Shown: positions 59,596 to 64,000 of the stretch, one piece after another | Position numbering within the stretch: the first letter of the stretch is position 1 | Layout of the letters: every line of letters begins with the position of its first letter | Source of the DNA: Antedon mediterranea | Lineage: Eukaryota; Echinodermata; Crinoidea; Comatulida; Antedonidae | Direction: 5' to 3' | Length of the DNA stretch: 64,000 bases | Assembly (NCBI RefSeq): GCF_964355755.1 | Contig: NC_092676.1 | Span: 25,216,288-25,280,287 of the forward strand | The notes under the pieces: model-generated | What the model was told of the DNA's origin: nothing | The model's input: the letters and a program-made list of their open reading frames with translations, nothing else | The model's database searches: none | Position numbers and translations under genes: made by a program

Positions 59596-62500
59596 ATGGC
59601 AGAAAGTGTTACTAAGTTATTAGAATGTCCAATATGTCTACAACTTTTTAACGGTTGTGACAGACTTCCAAAGCTCTTGCCCTGCCAACACACATACTGT
59701 ATACTATGTCTGAAAAACATTGCGAAAAAGATGGACGATGTGGTAGAATGTCCGGAATGTCGAGTCTGGCATCAGTTAACTCACTCCGGAGTTACCGCTT
59801 TCCCGCATAACATCACAATTATGCGGCTACTCGACGCTCATAAGATGGATAGCGCCGTGGATTCAAAGACCAGCGAACTCAGAAATAGCTTAGCTGAAAA
59901 TATGCATCTTTTACGAGATAAAATGAGCCATGTGAAAGACAATACGTACTATCGTGAACAATTACGAAAGAAAAACTCAGAAATTAAAAAACAAATTGAG
60001 AAATCTTTTGATGCAATGATCAACGAGGTTATGCAACGTAAAAGCCTCGTTTTTAAAGAACTTGAAACTGTGGAAAGTAGGAAATTTTCGGAATTTGAAA
60101 AAGAACGCAAAAGACATCAGCGTGAAATTACCTACATATCTGAACAAATTGCCGCGATGGAAACGGCTCTTGTTTCAAGAAATATTGGAAACGAAGCAAT
60201 GTTTAGAGAACTTTTAAAGAAAAGCGATGATTTTTTCAAACGACTTAGTGAGTTAGAGCCAAGATCTGTTTCATATTTGGCTTATAGTGATGTTAACAAA
60301 GAAGATGTCATAGAGTGTTTATATGGCTTTGGCTGTATACAAGGTAAAGATTGTTAATTTACAATTCACATTAAGAAAGTGATCATGTATAAATGAATAT
60401 TCTACTGCAGTTACTGCAGTAACAACTTTTTTTACTGCATTATGGTTTTGTTTGCAATAAACGGTATGATTACCCTAAAATCTTGCTGAATAGTTTCAAA
60501 CAGATTAAAGAGTAAACGAAATGTATACAGTACTGCAGTAACTGCAGAATATTTTCACATGGCCTCTCAATCATCCCCAGTGCTTTGAAACCAAGATAAT
60601 GAACATTATAATTTTTTTCTTTAATATTTTCTCTTTATTATGTATACATACAATGTTTTTGCCCACATATTTTTGGCCTACTAACTTTAATAGTAAATGG
60701 TACACTACATGTTTCTTAGTGTTCAGGAGATTGGAGATCACTCAAAATGTCAAGATTTTCCGCGCGATTATCGAGAGACATGGGAGGGAGGTAGCCATGT
60801 TATATCCATTATTAAAATATAAAGTCTCACTGCATTTTATTGTTATACACAATACAATAGTATGGTTTCACTTTATTATGGAAGGTATTTAGTTAATGAT
60901 TATTGATTTGTATATGTTTCTGGGTGTTAACTTGCCTTTGTCTGTGTACAATAGATAACAGTCAGTGACTCACTGATTATAAAGCTACCCACCCTAATAA
61001 CAAAACCCATGATATGTTGAGGAAAGTGGATTGTTCTATACTAGACACTATATAAAATACAGTTTACTATGAAAAGAAAACAATCTCATTCATTAACGAC
61101 TGTCTGTTCTATTTAACTGTATTTAATGGGAAAAAAACATTATCAAAATATTATATGCATAGTTTTTTAATTTACACTCATTATCAATAAATGTTATCGT
61201 AGAAGTTGAAATGCTCGTCTTTTTTTTTTTTTTTTTAAATATTTAGTGTTTTCTTTTATTTTTAGAGCGACCTGACGGAGCAATAACGCTAGCCAGACGC
61301 GACTACTGCGAGATTCCAGATAACCTGCAACACGTTTACCAGCATGCGTTATCCTCTAACGGTAATGCGGATGTCAACAACAATTCCTCCGAAGAGGAGG
61401 AGGATGTTGATGATGACGAGGAAGATAATTGGTCAGACGATTGGGACGATCAAGACAGTCAGATTTATCAGAATGTTAATGTGAATTCAAATTCATCTAA
61501 ACCGAAACCAGTGAGTTTTTTTGTTAATTTTTGTAATTGAGTTATTTTAAAAATGCTATAAACAAAATTTGAAAAATTAGATTTTGAAATGCTCCAGGCA
61601 TTTTTGTTGAAAGTTTTATTTTATTGAAAGGTCATTTATTCAATATTCATAATATACGTTCAATATATATAACATGAGATTCAATATCATTATCAATTTC
61701 GTTTGACTTTTCTTATTGTTTTTCTTATGATGGTTTCCATAATTTGTTTTCTTTTTTAAACCATTTTTAATAATACAATAATAATAATGATAATAATGAT
61801 AGTACAATTATTCTTCAACCATTACTTTTAATAATGTAATTTGTTTTGTTTTATATTATGTAATCATTTTGAAAAATATTTTTTTTTATATAAATATTCT
61901 TGTTCACCTTTTGTTTGTTTGTTAGTAACTTTGATGTTTATTTTCATGTCATGTTCTATATTTAGTTAGTTTAGGTAAAATATATATTTTCATTGAATAC
62001 CGAACTGGCTTCCCAAATCAATGTCTTAATTAATAGGCAAATGATCTGAAAAATTCAGCAAGACTATGAAATGTGATCACTAATAAACACCAGTATCAGA
62101 TTGTACATTGTTTTGATTAGAATCTAAAATCGTGACTTTATTTACACAGACTCCTGTAAAAATGCGAGGCCAAGGAAACTTTGGATTGTCCAATCCGAAA
62201 CGAGGAACACTACGCAGAACAAGCAGTGTTATGAGATCTGGATCAGTCAGAAAAATTAAAAGTTTAACCAAGTATGTGTTATTGTAGTACTAGTATTAAA
62301 AGGTTAAAACTATCGAACACTTTTACACAAAATACATTTTTGATGGTTGGTAAAATAATTACTGATTGTTCACTATTTGCTATCACAGCCATATTCTAAA
62401 TTATATAAAAAATAATTGAATTTTTCTTTTGGTTCAAGTACTAGCCAACAAATGTCAATGGAATTATTATTAGATAACACACAATGCAAGTGTTAATTAA

Positions 62501-63801
62501 ATGATGGCACTTTCTATTACATGATCATGTCATTAGAGATATATTGTCCTTCCATAGAACGACCTCCCACCCCCCTCGGATAAACGTCTAGCTCCACCAC
62601 ATGCATGCTTACACAATATTTGTATATATATTTGTAGTACCCAGCAATTTTTACTGTATTTTATCAAAGAATATATATCACAAGAATGAGTATTCCGCGA
62701 TTTTTGCATGAGAAATTTGTAACAGAGAGCTCCAGTGAGTGATGCCCGCCCTCATTAGGCCGGATGTATAAATACTAAATAAGACTTGATTTAATAGATA
62801 TTAATAATTATACATGTCACATTAAATAGAATTATGATAATAGTTTTTGAAATTGTAAACTATTTTATAATACATTAATTAACAAACTAGTGTACATTCA
62901 CTTTTACAAACAATTATTTACTATCATGCTAAGTTAGTTCACAAAAAAGGCCTAACACAGCAACACCAAAAATCAACGAATTGTTACTCACACGGCCTAT
63001 TCTTTACCATTGCCGTGTACTACTCTACGCCCCAGTAAATTAAGTATTGTTTTTATGATATAAATTAGTATAAAATACATGTTATTAATAGGACAAAATG
63101 TTAAATGTCATTAACATTTATTTGTTTTACCAGAAACAAGTTAAATATAGGAATATTATTAAACTATCTTTCGTGAAAACGCGTAAACACCAACACGCCC
63201 GGTCACGCTATCGAGCGCCCGGTTGATAAAGCAAACTGTTTATATGGCAGTTTTTACTAAATAAATTGCATAAAACGAACAATTAAATATCCAAATAGTA
63301 TTTAACATGATGTTGGTATGTAGTTGATAACATTTTTTATCATGAAAATACTACCGGTGGTCCAGCCTTTGATTAGTGAAACCGTCACAAAAAGTTGTAT
63401 ACATCCCAGATACATCCACACTTATGGCGGCGCCCTACCACATGGACAATATTACTGTAACAGGGAAAATATATATTCTTTGATTTTATCACTTCTCGAT
63501 ATTAAATGTGTTGTATTTTAGCAGGTATTTATTTGATTATAGATGACATTACACTAAAAAAACCTCCCCCGAATAAACGCCTCCCTCGAATAAACCCCCG
63601 CTAACAAGCCTTGTGAACAATAACGTCCCAGGGATTTTATTTGAATAAATACGGTAATCCGAATAACTGATGTTAACTAGTCTTCCGCTCTATTTTTAAA
63701 GTAAATTTTCAGTGTTCTCAAGAACTGGAGGTGATGCTTACTTAATGGACAACGAAAACAAATCTGACAAAGTCAGTGATGCATTCTCAGCTGTTGTTGT
63801 G
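59596..63801 (+). CDS. RING/coiled-coil E3-like gene, 5' part, continuing past the window
   Basis: Exons: 59596-60343, 61266-61510, 62150-62271 and 63702-63801 (or starting 63723), with consistent phases; the last donor GTGAGT opens an intron that leaves the window, so the protein is incomplete. The C3HC4 RING has ligands C11, C14, C30, H32, C35, C38, C52 and C55, followed by GVTAFPHNITIMRLLDAHK, a run also seen after the RING of NHL-1 and SH3RF-type ligases. No B-box is seen. A coiled coil covers about residues 95-215. Exon 2 encodes an acidic stretch (EEEEDVDDDEEDNWSDDWDD), exon 3 a basic, serine-rich one (KRGTLRRTSSVMRSGSVRKI). It is unlike T1-T7 in sequence and exon layout. I cannot name the family. 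Confidence 0.8.
60344..61265 (+). other. Intron 1 of the right-hand RING gene
   Basis: AT-rich, no gene inside. CTGCAGTTACTGCAGTAAC near 60402-60422 and its near-inverse near 60532-60547 form a short repeat pair. Confidence 0.5.
61511..63701 (+). other. Introns 2 and 3 of the right-hand RING gene
   Basis: Apart from exon 62150-62271 this is AT-rich intron without a recognisable gene. Around 63555-63640 the sequence AATAAACGCCTCCCTCGAAT and its variants form a short tandem repeat. Confidence 0.45.
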
Positions 63802-64000
63802 GTGAGTTTAATTAATCTACTATCTCATTGATAGCTTTAGACGAGGCATGTGACAGGAAAACAGGTCATTCATTGGCTTAAATTCTAATCCCCTTCCTTT
63901 CATGTTTGGAATTTTTAATAATGGAAATTATAAAAAGGTATATACTCAAATCCATGTTACAGTAACTGTATTTAGGATTAATTAAAAAATATATATTTTT

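Overview
The window is animal nuclear DNA: intron-rich genes with GT-AG splice sites, tRNA-derived SINEs, non-LTR retrotransposon pieces, MITEs and many minisatellites. The frequent TAGGCCTA-type words, the many RING/B-box genes and an F-type-lectin-like family suggest a marine invertebrate deuterostome, most likely an echinoderm. That is an inference from style, not a proven placement. Exon models were built by hand from splice sites, reading phase and recalled protein families; no database search was possible.

Left part (1-16 kb). Two housekeeping genes can be named. JMJD6 (+, 8 exons, 403 aa) has its Fe(II) ligands at the same residue numbers as the human protein. INTS12 (-, 7 exons, PHD finger) carries a tandemly duplicated 126-bp exon. 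SINEs, TTAA-flanked MITEs and satellites sit in the introns and flanks. A probable 2-kb DNA transposon and a truncated LINE follow.

Middle left (16-30 kb). Five minus-strand RING/B-box genes alternate between two kinds. T1, T2 and T3 have RING, B-box and coiled coil in one exon, joined by a phase-1 intron to an exon encoding two tandem dynein-light-chain (LC8)-like domains. T4 and T5 are single-exon RING/B-box/coiled-coil proteins with a C-terminal membrane anchor. The RING-B-box-coiled-coil-LC8-LC8 architecture is the most unusual thing here; T1 and T3 look intact, T2 is breaking down.

Middle right (30-53 kb). Three plus-strand copies (A, B, C) of a secreted-protein gene follow: signal peptide, F-type-lectin-like domain, laminin-G-like domain and PAN/apple-like domain, six exons with every junction in phase 1. 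B (459 aa) and C (460 aa) are intact. A has a SINE in its signal-peptide exon and lacks the last two exons. LINE pieces, satellites and DNA transposons lie between and within the copies.

Right part (53-64 kb). Two more tail-anchored RING genes on the minus strand are T6, with a coiled coil grown by 54-residue repeats, and T7, which has lost its B-box. The 5' part of another RING/coiled-coil gene runs off the right edge on the plus strand.

Taken together, 16-60 kb looks like a fast-evolving cluster, plausibly of innate immunity, in which RING E3-like proteins surround secreted lectin-like proteins. The immune role is inferred from the families and the birth-and-death pattern, not shown by the sequence.
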